Source: Thiolapillus brandeum (lineage in GTDB: Bacteria; Pseudomonadota; Gammaproteobacteria; Chromatiales; Chromatiaceae). Taken from it: DNA of 18,989 bases. Below are positions 1-8,140 of this stretch, piece by piece. The notes below the pieces were generated by a model. The model saw only the letters and a program-made list of their open reading frames with translations, was not told the DNA's origin and did no database searches. The DNA is taken from the NCBI GenBank assembly GCA_011051425.1, contig DRLF01000323.1, forward strand, positions 1 to 18,989, given 5' to 3'. Made by a program: the position numbers and the translations under genes. The first letter of the stretch is position 1. Every line of letters begins with the position of its first letter.

Positions 1-1
1 G

Positions 2-340
2 CTCATCGCGGGTGTCTTGCTTGCCGGCGTGATGTATGTGTCTTCCCTGACAGGCCTGCTGTTCTTTGGACTGCTTGCTGTGCTGAGTCTGGGGGTAGCC
101 ATACTGGGCCGCGCCATGTTTTATGTCATGGTCATTCCCACTACCATGCCGGGTGCCTTCTTCTGGAAGAACAAAGGCTTCGTGGAACATGCCCGCGAAA
201 CAGGCCTGGCGGACATGCCCCAACTGGGTGTCGCCTACGAGCGCCACCACGCGTTCAAACTGGGGGAACTGCTGCAGACAGTGCGTGAAACCAGTTTCAG
301 GGAAAAGCTCGATCAGGTGAAAAGAGTGTTCACCGGCTGA
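2..340 (+). CDS. C-terminal part of a DmsC/SoeC-like membrane anchor subunit (5' end outside window)
   Basis: The reading frame is open from the window edge and ends at TGA 338-340, so about 112 C-terminal residues are visible. It begins with two hydrophobic stretches, probably the last transmembrane helices. These are followed by a short segment reading IPTTMPGAFFWKNKGF and a charged cytoplasmic-type tail. From memory this tail resembles the end of DmsC-family anchors such as SoeC of the sulfite-oxidising SoeABC complex; I could not search to confirm. Such subunits pass electrons between the quinone pool and an iron-sulfur plus molybdopterin enzyme. If correct, the catalytic and Fe-S subunits should lie upstream of the window. 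A TTG at 17 and an ATG at 32 are internal codons rather than the true start, because the frame continues upstream. The gene ends 37 bp before a strong terminator. Confidence 0.5.
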   Translation, partial: LIAGVLLAGVMYVSSLTGLLFFGLLAVLSLGVAILGRAMFYVMVIPTTMPGAFFWKNKGFVEHARETGLADMPQLGVAYERHHAFKLGELLQTVRETSFREKLDQVKRVFTG

Positions 341-376
341 TTGCTGAGGAAGCATTCCATGCGGTGCCGTCAGTCA

Positions 377-410
377 GCGCAGCAACCTGGCGGTTGTTGC
401 GCTTTTTGTT
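377..410 (+). terminator. Intrinsic terminator after the DmsC-like gene
   Basis: An 11-bp stem (377-387 with 392-402, including one G-U pair) closes a TGGC tetraloop and is followed by a T-rich run (TTTTTGTTTG). It separates the upstream complex from the RND operon. Confidence 0.8.
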
Positions 411-500
411 TGCAGTGAAACAGATTGAAACGAATTGGATCAGTGGTGTGGGTTAAAATGACCGATTGACAATGTCCCCAGAATCCGGGATGGCCGTCCC

Positions 501-1883
501 ATGAAAAAGATCCTGCAAAAGAAATTCGTTCTGCCGCTCATCGTGCTGCTGGCTGTGGCGCTGGTGCTGTTCAGGGTGAAGAGTAAACCGCCTGTTGCCC
601 ATGAGGACCTCGGCTATCCGATAAAGACTGTGGATGTGATGACGGTACGGCCCATACCTTATCGCTCTCATGCCACGGGCTATGGCAATGTGGAACCCCG
701 CATAACCGTCCGGGCGAAGTCCGAAGTCAGTGGCAAGATTGTCTATATCCATCCCCAATTGCGAAAGGGCGCCAGCTTGCCAAAGGATACGGTGGTATTG
801 CGTATCGAACCCACCACTTTCGAATTTTCCCTGGAACAAAGCAAGGCAGGGCTGTCAGGCAGTGAATCCAGTCTGCGTCAGCTGGAAACCGAGGAGGAAA
901 GCACCCGGGCGCTGCTGGCCATCGTACGCAAGAACCTGTCGGTGCAGCAGAAGGAATACAAGCGTATCCAGGAGATCTGGAAGAAGAAGCTGGTGGCGCG
1001 TTCAAGTGTAGATGCAGAAGAACAGAAAGTGCTGCAACTCAAGCAGCAGGTGGCGGATCTGGAAGGCAAACTCAAGACCTATGAGAGCCGCAAGGCCGCC
1101 CTGGATGCACAGATACGCCAGTCCAAAACCCAGGTGGCCCAGACCCGGGATACGCTGGGGCGCACGGAGATCCGTCTGCCCATGGATGCTCGCATTGGCG
1201 AGGTGATGGTGGAGAAGGGGGAGTTCGTGGCCGCCGGCAGTGTGCTGTTTGAGGCCCTGGGAACAGATGCGGTGGAGATTACTGCGGAACTGCCCACCCG
1301 GCTGTTCCGGCCGCTGTTTGCCAATCAGCAACATATGCAGGTTGATCTGAATGATCAGGGAAAGTTCTGGAATCTCGTGAGCAACATGAAGCTCGAAGCC
1401 CGTGTGCGGCTGGTGGGTTTCCCGGAAGCGGCGCACTGGCAGGGGAAGCTGCTGCGGATTTCTGAATCCATCGATCCGCGCCGGGATACTGTCGGGCTGG
1501 TGGTGCAGGTGGACAAGCCTTATGCCGACGTGATTCCCGGCGAAAGGCCGCCCCTGCTCAAGGGCATGTTCACTGCGGTCAGTTTCTTTGCGCCGGCACA
1601 GCCGATGCTGGTTGTGCCCCGCAAGGCGGTCCATCAGGGAAGGGTCTATGTTGCCCGGCCAGACAAGCGGCTCGAGATCCGGCAGATCGAAACTCTGTAT
1701 CGTCAGGGGGAATTCGTGGTGGTGAAAGGCGGGCTGGAAACAGGAGAGAATATCATCGTCAGCGATGTTATTCCGGTTATCGAGGGGCTGCCCCTGAAGC
1801 CAAGGCTGGCCAGCGAGTACGTGCGGAAGTTTGTTGCAGCAGCCATGGGTGATGAGGCGGCGATGCGCAGGATTGAAAAATGA
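501..1883 (+). CDS. RND efflux periplasmic adaptor subunit (membrane fusion protein, HlyD/AcrA family)
   Basis: This 460-residue protein would form the periplasmic bridge between an inner-membrane RND pump and an outer-membrane channel. An uncleaved N-terminal membrane anchor or signal sequence lies at about residues 8-25. A first lipoyl-like half motif lies at about 68-104, a long helical hairpin rich in K, E and Q at about 110-220, and the second lipoyl half at about 224-254 (IRLPMDARIGEVMVEKG). Beta-barrel and membrane-proximal domains follow. This order is diagnostic of the family. The start ATG at 501 has only a weak GGGA upstream (487-490), but the membrane segment begins directly after it. 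The TGA overlaps the start of the pump gene (ATGA, 1880-1883), so the two are co-translated. No TolC-like channel gene is in the window. The substrate cannot be read from the sequence. Confidence 0.9.
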   Translation: MKKILQKKFVLPLIVLLAVALVLFRVKSKPPVAHEDLGYPIKTVDVMTVRPIPYRSHATGYGNVEPRITVRAKSEVSGKIVYIHPQLRKGASLPKDTVVLRIEPTTFEFSLEQSKAGLSGSESSLRQLETEEESTRALLAIVRKNLSVQQKEYKRIQEIWKKKLVARSSVDAEEQKVLQLKQQVADLEGKLKTYESRKAALDAQIRQSKTQVAQTRDTLGRTEIRLPMDARIGEVMVEKGEFVAAGSVLFEALGTDAVEITAELPTRLFRPLFANQQHMQVDLNDQGKFWNLVSNMKLEARVRLVGFPEAAHWQGKLLRISESIDPRRDTVGLVVQVDKPYADVIPGERPPLLKGMFTAVSFFAPAQPMLVVPRKAVHQGRVYVARPDKRLEIRQIETLYRQGEFVVVKGGLETGENIIVSDVIPVIEGLPLKPRLASEYVRKFVAAAMGDEAAMRRIEK

Positions 1884-4800
1884 TCCGTTATTTCACGACG
1901 CATCCCACGGCTGCCAATATCCTCATGCTGGTGATCATTGCCATCGGCCTGTTTTCCATGGGCCATCTGAACAAGGAATCCTTTCCCGTTCTCAAGCAGA
2001 GCAAAGTGCAGGTTTCTGTAGTGTATCCCGGCGCCAGTCCCCGTGATGTGGAAGAAGGCATCTGTAATCCGATGGAAGATGCCACCGACGGCATCAGTTT
2101 TCTCAAGGAACAGGTCTGTGATGCCCGGGACAACATGGGCATCTTCACGCTGGAAATGCAGGAACAGGGTGATATCCAGCAGTTTACCGATGACATCAAG
2201 GTGGCTATCGATGGTATCCAGAATTTCCCGGATGCGGTGGAGGACCCGGTCATTGCCCAGCTGGGCCGCACCAGCCAGGTGGTTAAAGTTGCTATTACCG
2301 CAGATAAGCTGACCACGGCGGAATTGAAGAATCTGGCGGAATACTACCGCAACCGTATGCTTGAGGACCCCCGCATTCCCATTGTGAGGGTAAGCGGTTT
2401 TTCCACCCATCAGCTGCAGGTGCTTGTGCCGGCCGCAAGCCTGCGCAAATACAATCTCAGCGTGCAGGATATCGCCAGTCTGACGGGCGCCCAGGCCATC
2501 GAGTTGCCCACCGGTACGCTGGAGACCCTGGACGAGGACTACCAGATCCGTTTCGACAACGCGCGCAAGAGTGCTGAAGCCCTTGGTGATCTGGTTATTC
2601 TCAACACGGCGGAAGGCGGAGAGATACGTCTGGGTGATATTGCGCGCGTGGAAGACCGTTTCGAATTCCGTGAACAATACATCGAACTGGATGGCAGACC
2701 TGCCGCGGTGCTGGAGATCAGCAAAAACACCATCGATGATACGCTCCGGGTGTTCGATGCGGTGAAGGCATTCGTGGAAAAGGAGAATGCCATTCTTTCC
2801 CAGGGTACCCGTCTGACCATTACCCAGGACGTGGCCACCGGAGTACGCGACCGGCTCAGGCTGCTGCTCAAGAACGGTTGGCAGGGTCTGCTGCTGGCAG
2901 GTCTGGCCTTGTTTCTGTTCTTCAACTGGCGTTACACCTTCTGGGTTGCACTGGGCCTGCCAATTTCCTTCCTGGGTGGTCTGGCGCTGATGGTGCTGTT
3001 TGGCGTCAGCATCAACATGATTTCCATGATCGCGCTGCTTATGGCTATCGGCATTCTCATGGATGATGCCATCGTTATTTCGGAAAGCATCGAACACGAG
3101 TACGCCAAGGGCAAGACGCCTGGCCAGGCGGCCATCGACGGCACGAAAAAGGTATTCCGCGGCGTGTTTTCCTCCTATCTTACCTCCGCTTTCCTGTTTG
3201 GCAGCCTGCTGATGATGAAAGGCGATATCGGCCAGATTCTTGGTGTGCTGCCGGTTGTGCTGCTGTCGGTGCTTACAGTGTCTCTGATCGAAGCCATGCT
3301 GGTACTGCCCCACCATCTGAAGCATTCCCTGGAACATGCTCACGACAAGGGGCGGCCCGCCTGGCGGCAAAGGATTGATGACGGGTTTCTGCGTATGAGA
3401 GATGCTGCAGGCCGTGCAGCCGATACGGCTATCCGCTACCGCTATCTTACCCTGGGGCTGGCGTTGGCGATGCTGGTTTTTTCCGTGGGGCTGATTGCCA
3501 CAGGTATGGTGAAATTCAAGGCTTTTCCCGATCTTGAGGGAAATACCGTGGATGCGAGGGTGCTGTTGCCTCAAGGCACACCGCTGGAAGAAACGGAGTC
3601 GGTTGTGCAACATCTTCTCGAGGCGCTGGACAAAACCAACCGGGAGTTGAGCCAGAATGAGCCGGAGCCACTGGTGCGCAACGTGCAGGTCACTTTCGGT
3701 GCTCATGCAGACGTGCCGGAGAATGGCGCCCATCTGGCCACCATCACCCTGGATGTACTCAATACCGAAATCCGCCACACCGCTATGGCCGAACTGACCG
3801 GCCGCTGGCGGCAGAATAGCGGGGATTTACCGGATGTCATCAGTATCCAGTTCCGGGAACCCAAAGTCGGTCCCGCCGGTCGTGCCATTCATGTGCGCCT
3901 CAGTGGCGACAGTCTCGATGATCTGTCCCGGGCGTCGTGGGAAGTGCAGAACTGGCTGCGCGGCTACCAGGGTGTTTCCAATCTGCTGGACGATCTGCGT
4001 CCCGGCAAGCCACAGTTTTCGGTGCGCCTGTTGCCGGGGGCGCAGAGTACCGGACTGGATGCGCGGACTATTGCCTTCCAGCTGCGTGCGGCCTATCAGG
4101 GACTGAAGGTCACGGATATCTACAAGGGGCGCGAAGCTTATGAGGTGATTGCCAAACTGGACCGTAACAACGGTCGGCAGATGGACGATTTCGAAAACTT
4201 TTTCGTGTTTACCGGCAAGGCCGAAGCCATTCCCCTGAGTCGTGTCGCCCAGGTACAGGAAAAACGTGACTACTCCCGTATCGCTCACGTGAATCATCGG
4301 CGCACGGTGAATATCTATGGCGATGTGGACGGTGCGCTCGCCAACACATCGGAGATCATCGCGGGGCTGCAGCGGGATTTCCTGCCGGGGCTACGGGAGC
4401 GTTACCCTGATATTCGTTTCCATTTCAAGGGGGAGGTGGAGAATGGTACAGAAACCAAGCTCTCCATCCTGAGTGGTTTTGGCCTGGGCGCCCTGGGTGT
4501 GTTCCTGCTGCTGAGCCTGCAGTTCAGAAACTACCGTGAGCCTTTTATCGTGCTGCTGAATATTCCTCTGGCGCTCATTGGCGCCATCTGGGGCCATTTC
4601 ATCATGGGGCTGGATTTCACCCTGCCCAGCATGATCGGCTTCGTTTCCCTGGCCGGGGTGGTGGTGAATGATTCCATTCTGCTGGTGGAATTCGTCAAGT
4701 ACCGGGTGCGTGAAGGCATGGTGTTTCATGATGCTGCCCGCCAGGCAGTGCGGGACCGTTTCCGCGCCATCTTCCTCACTTCCGTGACCACGGTTGCGGG

Positions 4801-5011
4801 TATGACGCCCCTGCTGTTCGAAACAAGCTCCCAGGCGCTGATACTGGTGCCGCTGGTGACCAGCATCGTATTCGGCATGCTCACATCCACTCTGCTCATC
4901 ATGCTGGTGCTGCCGGCAACCTACAGCATCATGGAAGACATGGGGCTGGTGGAAAGGGGGGAGCCGCTGAGGGCTGCGGATCAGCCTGTTCCGGCGGAGG
5001 CGGGGTTATAG
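1880..5011 (+). CDS. RND efflux transporter permease (AcrB/HAE-type inner-membrane pump)
   Basis: The 1043-residue length is normal for an AcrB-type pump. TM1 lies at about residues 11-28, followed by a large periplasmic porter loop, TM2-TM6 at about 333-500, a second porter loop at about 530-860, and TM8-TM12 to the end. The proton-relay Asp pair of TM4 is present (D395-D396 in GILMDDAIVISE). In TM10 the position of AcrB Lys940 is Asn930, followed by Asp931 (GVVVNDSILLVEF), a variant I recall in many proteobacterial relatives. It probably uses the proton gradient to export hydrophobic compounds or drugs; the substrate is unknown. It is translationally coupled to the adaptor gene by ATGA. Its 3' end (TAG 5009-5011) overlaps the 3' end of the convergent gene by 6 bp, leaving no room for a terminator between them. 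Confidence 0.92.
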   Translation: MIRYFTTHPTAANILMLVIIAIGLFSMGHLNKESFPVLKQSKVQVSVVYPGASPRDVEEGICNPMEDATDGISFLKEQVCDARDNMGIFTLEMQEQGDIQQFTDDIKVAIDGIQNFPDAVEDPVIAQLGRTSQVVKVAITADKLTTAELKNLAEYYRNRMLEDPRIPIVRVSGFSTHQLQVLVPAASLRKYNLSVQDIASLTGAQAIELPTGTLETLDEDYQIRFDNARKSAEALGDLVILNTAEGGEIRLGDIARVEDRFEFREQYIELDGRPAAVLEISKNTIDDTLRVFDAVKAFVEKENAILSQGTRLTITQDVATGVRDRLRLLLKNGWQGLLLAGLALFLFFNWRYTFWVALGLPISFLGGLALMVLFGVSINMISMIALLMAIGILMDDAIVISESIEHEYAKGKTPGQAAIDGTKKVFRGVFSSYLTSAFLFGSLLMMKGDIGQILGVLPVVLLSVLTVSLIEAMLVLPHHLKHSLEHAHDKGRPAWRQRIDDGFLRMRDAAGRAADTAIRYRYLTLGLALAMLVFSVGLIATGMVKFKAFPDLEGNTVDARVLLPQGTPLEETESVVQHLLEALDKTNRELSQNEPEPLVRNVQVTFGAHADVPENGAHLATITLDVLNTEIRHTAMAELTGRWRQNSGDLPDVISIQFREPKVGPAGRAIHVRLSGDSLDDLSRASWEVQNWLRGYQGVSNLLDDLRPGKPQFSVRLLPGAQSTGLDARTIAFQLRAAYQGLKVTDIYKGREAYEVIAKLDRNNGRQMDDFENFFVFTGKAEAIPLSRVAQVQEKRDYSRIAHVNHRRTVNIYGDVDGALANTSEIIAGLQRDFLPGLRERYPDIRFHFKGEVENGTETKLSILSGFGLGALGVFLLLSLQFRNYREPFIVLLNIPLALIGAIWGHFIMGLDFTLPSMIGFVSLAGVVVNDSILLVEFVKYRVREGMVFHDAARQAVRDRFRAIFLTSVTTVAGMTPLLFETSSQALILVPLVTSIVFGMLTSTLLIMLVLPATYSIMEDMGLVERGEPLRAADQPVPAEAGL

Positions 5012-7444
5012 TCCGGAATGCGGGAAGTCTTCCAGTGGGGCAGGTTCCCCAAGATAGAAGCCCTGGGCGTAGTCGACCCGGGTTTCCCGCAGCAATTCGA
5101 GAATCTCCCTGTTACCGACAAATTCGGCGATGGTTTTCTTGCCCATGATCTGGCCGATCTCGTTGATGGATTTGATCATGGCCAGACTGATGGGGTCCTT
5201 GTCCATATCCTGCACGAACTGCCCGTCAATTTTCAGGAAATCGACGGGCAGATCCTTCAGATAACCGTAGGAAGACATACCACTGCCGAAATCATCGAGA
5301 GCGAACAGGCAGCCTGCATCGTGGAGTTCGGTGATAAAACGCCGCGCCTTTGAAAGGTTGGTGATGGCAACGGTTTCCGTGATTTCCAGGCAGATGCTGT
5401 TGGGTGGCAGGTTGGGTGTCTGCAGCTGCTCCAGGACAAAGTCCAGGAACAGGGGATCCGCCACAGAGGCGCCGGACAGGTTGATGGTGGTCAGCGCAGG
5501 GAGGGTGCTTCTTTCCGGGTGGTTGGCCAGCCACAGGAAGGTGCTGCGGACCACCCAGCGGTCGATGACCGATATCAGGTTGTAGCGTTCTGCCGGAGGC
5601 AGGAATTTGTCCGGTGTGACCAGGTTGCCATCGGGATCGATCATGCGCAGCAGGATCTCCATGCCCATGGGTTTCTCCCCCGGATCTGCCTCAACTCTGA
5701 CGATGGGCTGCTGATAGAGTACGAAACGGTTCTGGTCGAAGGCGGATTCGATGCTGTTGATCCAGTCGATTTCGCCGCGTCTGCGCTGCAGTATTTCGCC
5801 GTCGAACTGGCTGGTGACGATGATACGGTTTCTGCCTTCCTCCTTGGCGCGATAGCAGGCTGCATCTGCCAGACGCAGCAGATTGGTAACGCTCTGACCG
5901 GCATCGCTGATGCTGACCAGGCCGATACTCATGCCCAGGGAAAAGATCTTGTCTTCCCAGTAAAAACGGAATTCCTGAATGCCTTTCAGCAATTGCCGGG
6001 CTACCTGCAAGGCCTGCTCCTGTGTGCGATCCTTGACGACCAGCCCGAATTCATCGCCTCCCAGCCTGCCCAGAATGTCATGTTCTCCGGTTTCATTGGC
6101 CAACAGTACGGCCAGCTGGCGCAACAGTTCATCGCCGGCGGCATGCCCGCAGCTGTCGTTGATGAGCTTGAATCTGTCCAGATCGAGATACATGAGGCAA
6201 TGTTGGGAACCGGGACTCATGTTGTCCAGAAGACGCTGCAGGGACTGCTCGAAACTGTGTCGGTTGAGCAGGCTGGTGAGGTAGTCATGGCTTGCCTGGT
6301 GCAACAGTTGCTGCGCCATCTGGCGGTTGATGGTGATGTCCCGCAGGTAGGCGGTAAACAGCGGTGCATCTTCCTGGTCGATGCGCGTGATGGTCAGTTC
6401 GATGGGAAACTCAGCGCCGTCGGAGCGCATGGCGGTGGTCTCGATGCGGGTGCCGATTATCGTGGTTTCACTGGTGAGAAGATGCCGCTGCAGGCCTTCG
6501 TAGTGCTGCTGACGGAGGGATTCCGGAACGATCAGCTCGGCCATTTTCTTGCCGATGACCTCTTCCCTGGCATAACCGAAAATCTTCTCGGCAGCGGGGT
6601 TGAATTCCAGAATGAGGTCTTTCTGATCAATGGTGATGATGGCATCGAGGGCGGTATCGAGTATGGCGCTCTTACGTTTTTCACTGCGCTGCAGTTTCTG
6701 CAGCATGCCCTGCCTGACGGCCACCTGGCGGGAAATGATCCATGCGCCCACGATCAGGCTTGCTATACCCAGGAACCAGAGAATGAGGAGTATGGCGATC
6801 TTGGAGACAATGGCCGCGGCTTCCTGCTCACGCAACTGCTTCATGGGGAGGGCGATACCGATGCCGCCGCCCGGTTTTCCCGCTTCGAAATCCTGTCCGC
6901 CATGACAAAGGAGACAGCCGGTGTTTACCATGAGCGGCTGCATCAGGCGCAGGTACTCATCGCCATTGATGTTGGTCAGCTCAAAAACTTCCTTTTCACC
7001 GTTCATCAGGCGGTACAGTGCCTGTTTTTCCCACTCGTCCGGTATGTTTTCCCTGGCCAGGGGGCTCAGGCTGGTGACCTTGCCGGTAACGCCGTATAGA
7101 TGGCCATAGTTCTGATCCAGCTCCCGAATGATCCTGGCTGGGTTGATAAGAGTGAGTGCGATGCCGGAAGGTGTTTCGATGTCTCTTTCGGGTATGTGTG
7201 CAAGATTGGGATCGGGAGGATAGCGGTCGGTAGCGGGTACATAGATGCGGCCATGTTCCGTGGCCCACAGTCGCATGGCCTGATCCTTGTTGAAATAGGC
7301 CCGGGCCTCGGCGGTAGCCAGGTTGAGGGTGCTGTTCTTTTCTTCGGATACGGTCCAGACGGCAATGGTGCCGATACTGGCGCTCCAGAGGATGCTCAGC
7401 GCAAGGGCGTAGCTGAAAATGCTGGTATTGTCCTTGGGAGACAT
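5006..7444 (-). CDS. c-di-GMP signalling protein: DUF3365 (haem c sensor)-PAS-GGDEF-EAL
   Basis: This 812-residue inner-membrane protein has TM1 at about 10-31, then a periplasmic domain to about 213 containing one haem c motif (CLLCH, 177-181). TM2 lies at about 214-237, PAS at about 255-375, GGDEF at about 380-545 and EAL at about 560-805. The periplasmic part resembles DUF3365/Tll0287-like domains, which can bind haem c; a role as redox or gas sensor is inferred. GGDEF is intact (462-466), but the inhibitory RxxD is GEHD, so product inhibition at that site is unlikely. The EAL signature reads EIL (E596), yet the other expected residues are present: N655, E687, D717-D718, K738, E774 and Q794. 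Phosphodiesterase activity is therefore plausible. The start at 7444 lacks a good Shine-Dalgarno sequence but directly precedes TM1. The gene is divergent from mobB, with 138 bp between them. Confidence 0.9.
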   Translation of the reverse strand: MSPKDNTSIFSYALALSILWSASIGTIAVWTVSEEKNSTLNLATAEARAYFNKDQAMRLWATEHGRIYVPATDRYPPDPNLAHIPERDIETPSGIALTLINPARIIRELDQNYGHLYGVTGKVTSLSPLARENIPDEWEKQALYRLMNGEKEVFELTNINGDEYLRLMQPLMVNTGCLLCHGGQDFEAGKPGGGIGIALPMKQLREQEAAAIVSKIAILLILWFLGIASLIVGAWIISRQVAVRQGMLQKLQRSEKRKSAILDTALDAIITIDQKDLILEFNPAAEKIFGYAREEVIGKKMAELIVPESLRQQHYEGLQRHLLTSETTIIGTRIETTAMRSDGAEFPIELTITRIDQEDAPLFTAYLRDITINRQMAQQLLHQASHDYLTSLLNRHSFEQSLQRLLDNMSPGSQHCLMYLDLDRFKLINDSCGHAAGDELLRQLAVLLANETGEHDILGRLGGDEFGLVVKDRTQEQALQVARQLLKGIQEFRFYWEDKIFSLGMSIGLVSISDAGQSVTNLLRLADAACYRAKEEGRNRIIVTSQFDGEILQRRRGEIDWINSIESAFDQNRFVLYQQPIVRVEADPGEKPMGMEILLRMIDPDGNLVTPDKFLPPAERYNLISVIDRWVVRSTFLWLANHPERSTLPALTTINLSGASVADPLFLDFVLEQLQTPNLPPNSICLEITETVAITNLSKARRFITELHDAGCLFALDDFGSGMSSYGYLKDLPVDFLKIDGQFVQDMDKDPISLAMIKSINEIGQIMGKKTIAEFVGNREILELLRETRVDYAQGFYLGEPAPLEDFPHSGL

Positions 7445-7582
7445 GGGTTTAGGGTATCTGAACCGAAGATAAATTGTTGGGCATTATTTGGCAGAACACC
7501 GGATCAGGCAATACAAAAATGATTGTGTACGCATTTGCCGGGTTTTTGATATGGTTCATTTCTTTTGTAGCCGCAAAACGAC

Positions 7583-8110
7583 ATGAATTTATCAGATTTT
7601 CCTTTGCCCGTGTTGGGTTTTGCCGCGTATTCCGGCAGCGGAAAGACTACGTTGCTGGAACAGGTCATACCGCTGCTCCGGCAGTCAGGATTGCGGCTGG
7701 CTCTGGTAAAGCATTCCCATCATGATTTCGAAATGGACAAGCCGGGCAAGGACAGTGACAGGTTGCGCAAGGCCGGTGCGGGTCAGATACTGCTTGCCTC
7801 CAAATTCCGTACAGCCTGGATACGCGAGGGTGATGGCGAGACAGAGCCCGATTTGGTCGAGCTTCTCGCACGGCTGGATACAGGTGCACTGGATCTGGTG
7901 CTGGTGGAAGGTTTTCGCGATGAAGCCGTTGCCAAGATCGAAATTCACCGCCCTTCACTGGGCAAACCGCTGTTGTGCAGCAAAGACGACAAGGTGCTTG
8001 CCGTGGCGACAGACCAGCCGCCGTCTCAGGAGCTGGCTGTACCGCTGCTGGCCCTGAATGAACCCGCGAGCGTCGCCGATTTTGTGCTGGATTGGCTGGA
8101 GGGCCGGTGA
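7583..8110 (+). CDS. mobB: Molybdopterin-guanine dinucleotide biosynthesis adaptor MobB
   Basis: This 175-residue P-loop GTPase helps MobA convert molybdopterin to the guanine dinucleotide cofactor used by DMSO-reductase-family enzymes. The Walker A motif is at 15-22 (AYSGSGKT). The family segments LVKHSHHDFEMDKPGKDS (about 41-58) and LVEGFRDEAVAKIEIHR (about 107-123) are present. Length is normal for a stand-alone MobB. The ATG at 7583 has only a weak ribosome-binding site. No mobA is visible. The presence of mobB agrees with a molybdoenzyme such as the one whose anchor subunit may end at position 340. menE follows 30 bp downstream on the same strand, so the two may be cotranscribed. The 138 bp upstream is shared with the divergent c-di-GMP gene and contains AT-rich sequence, but no promoter there is good enough to call. 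Confidence 0.9.
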   Translation: MNLSDFPLPVLGFAAYSGSGKTTLLEQVIPLLRQSGLRLALVKHSHHDFEMDKPGKDSDRLRKAGAGQILLASKFRTAWIREGDGETEPDLVELLARLDTGALDLVLVEGFRDEAVAKIEIHRPSLGKPLLCSKDDKVLAVATDQPPSQELAVPLLALNEPASVADFVLDWLEGR

Positions 8111-8140
8111 GGGGTATCGCTCATTTTCCTCTGCCTGGTG

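Noticed and set aside
425..459. TTGAAA and TAAAAT as a promoter for the RND operon
   Set aside because: The spacer is 23 bp, too long for sigma70, and no better -35 fits the TAAAAT.
1703..3778. A 691-codon open frame on the minus strand opposite the RND genes
   Set aside because: It lies antisense to two well-supported genes, its translation is rich in His and Gln with no recognisable domain, and long antisense frames are common opposite biased GC-rich genes.
5519..7099. A 526-codon plus-strand frame opposite the DUF3365-GGDEF-EAL gene
   Set aside because: It is antisense to a gene whose catalytic motifs are all intact, and the translation shows no domain or membrane pattern of its own.
7546..7559. 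TTGAT-ATGG-TTCAT between the c-di-GMP gene and mobB as an FNR box
   Set aside because: The second half site matches only 3 of 5 positions; too weak to call.
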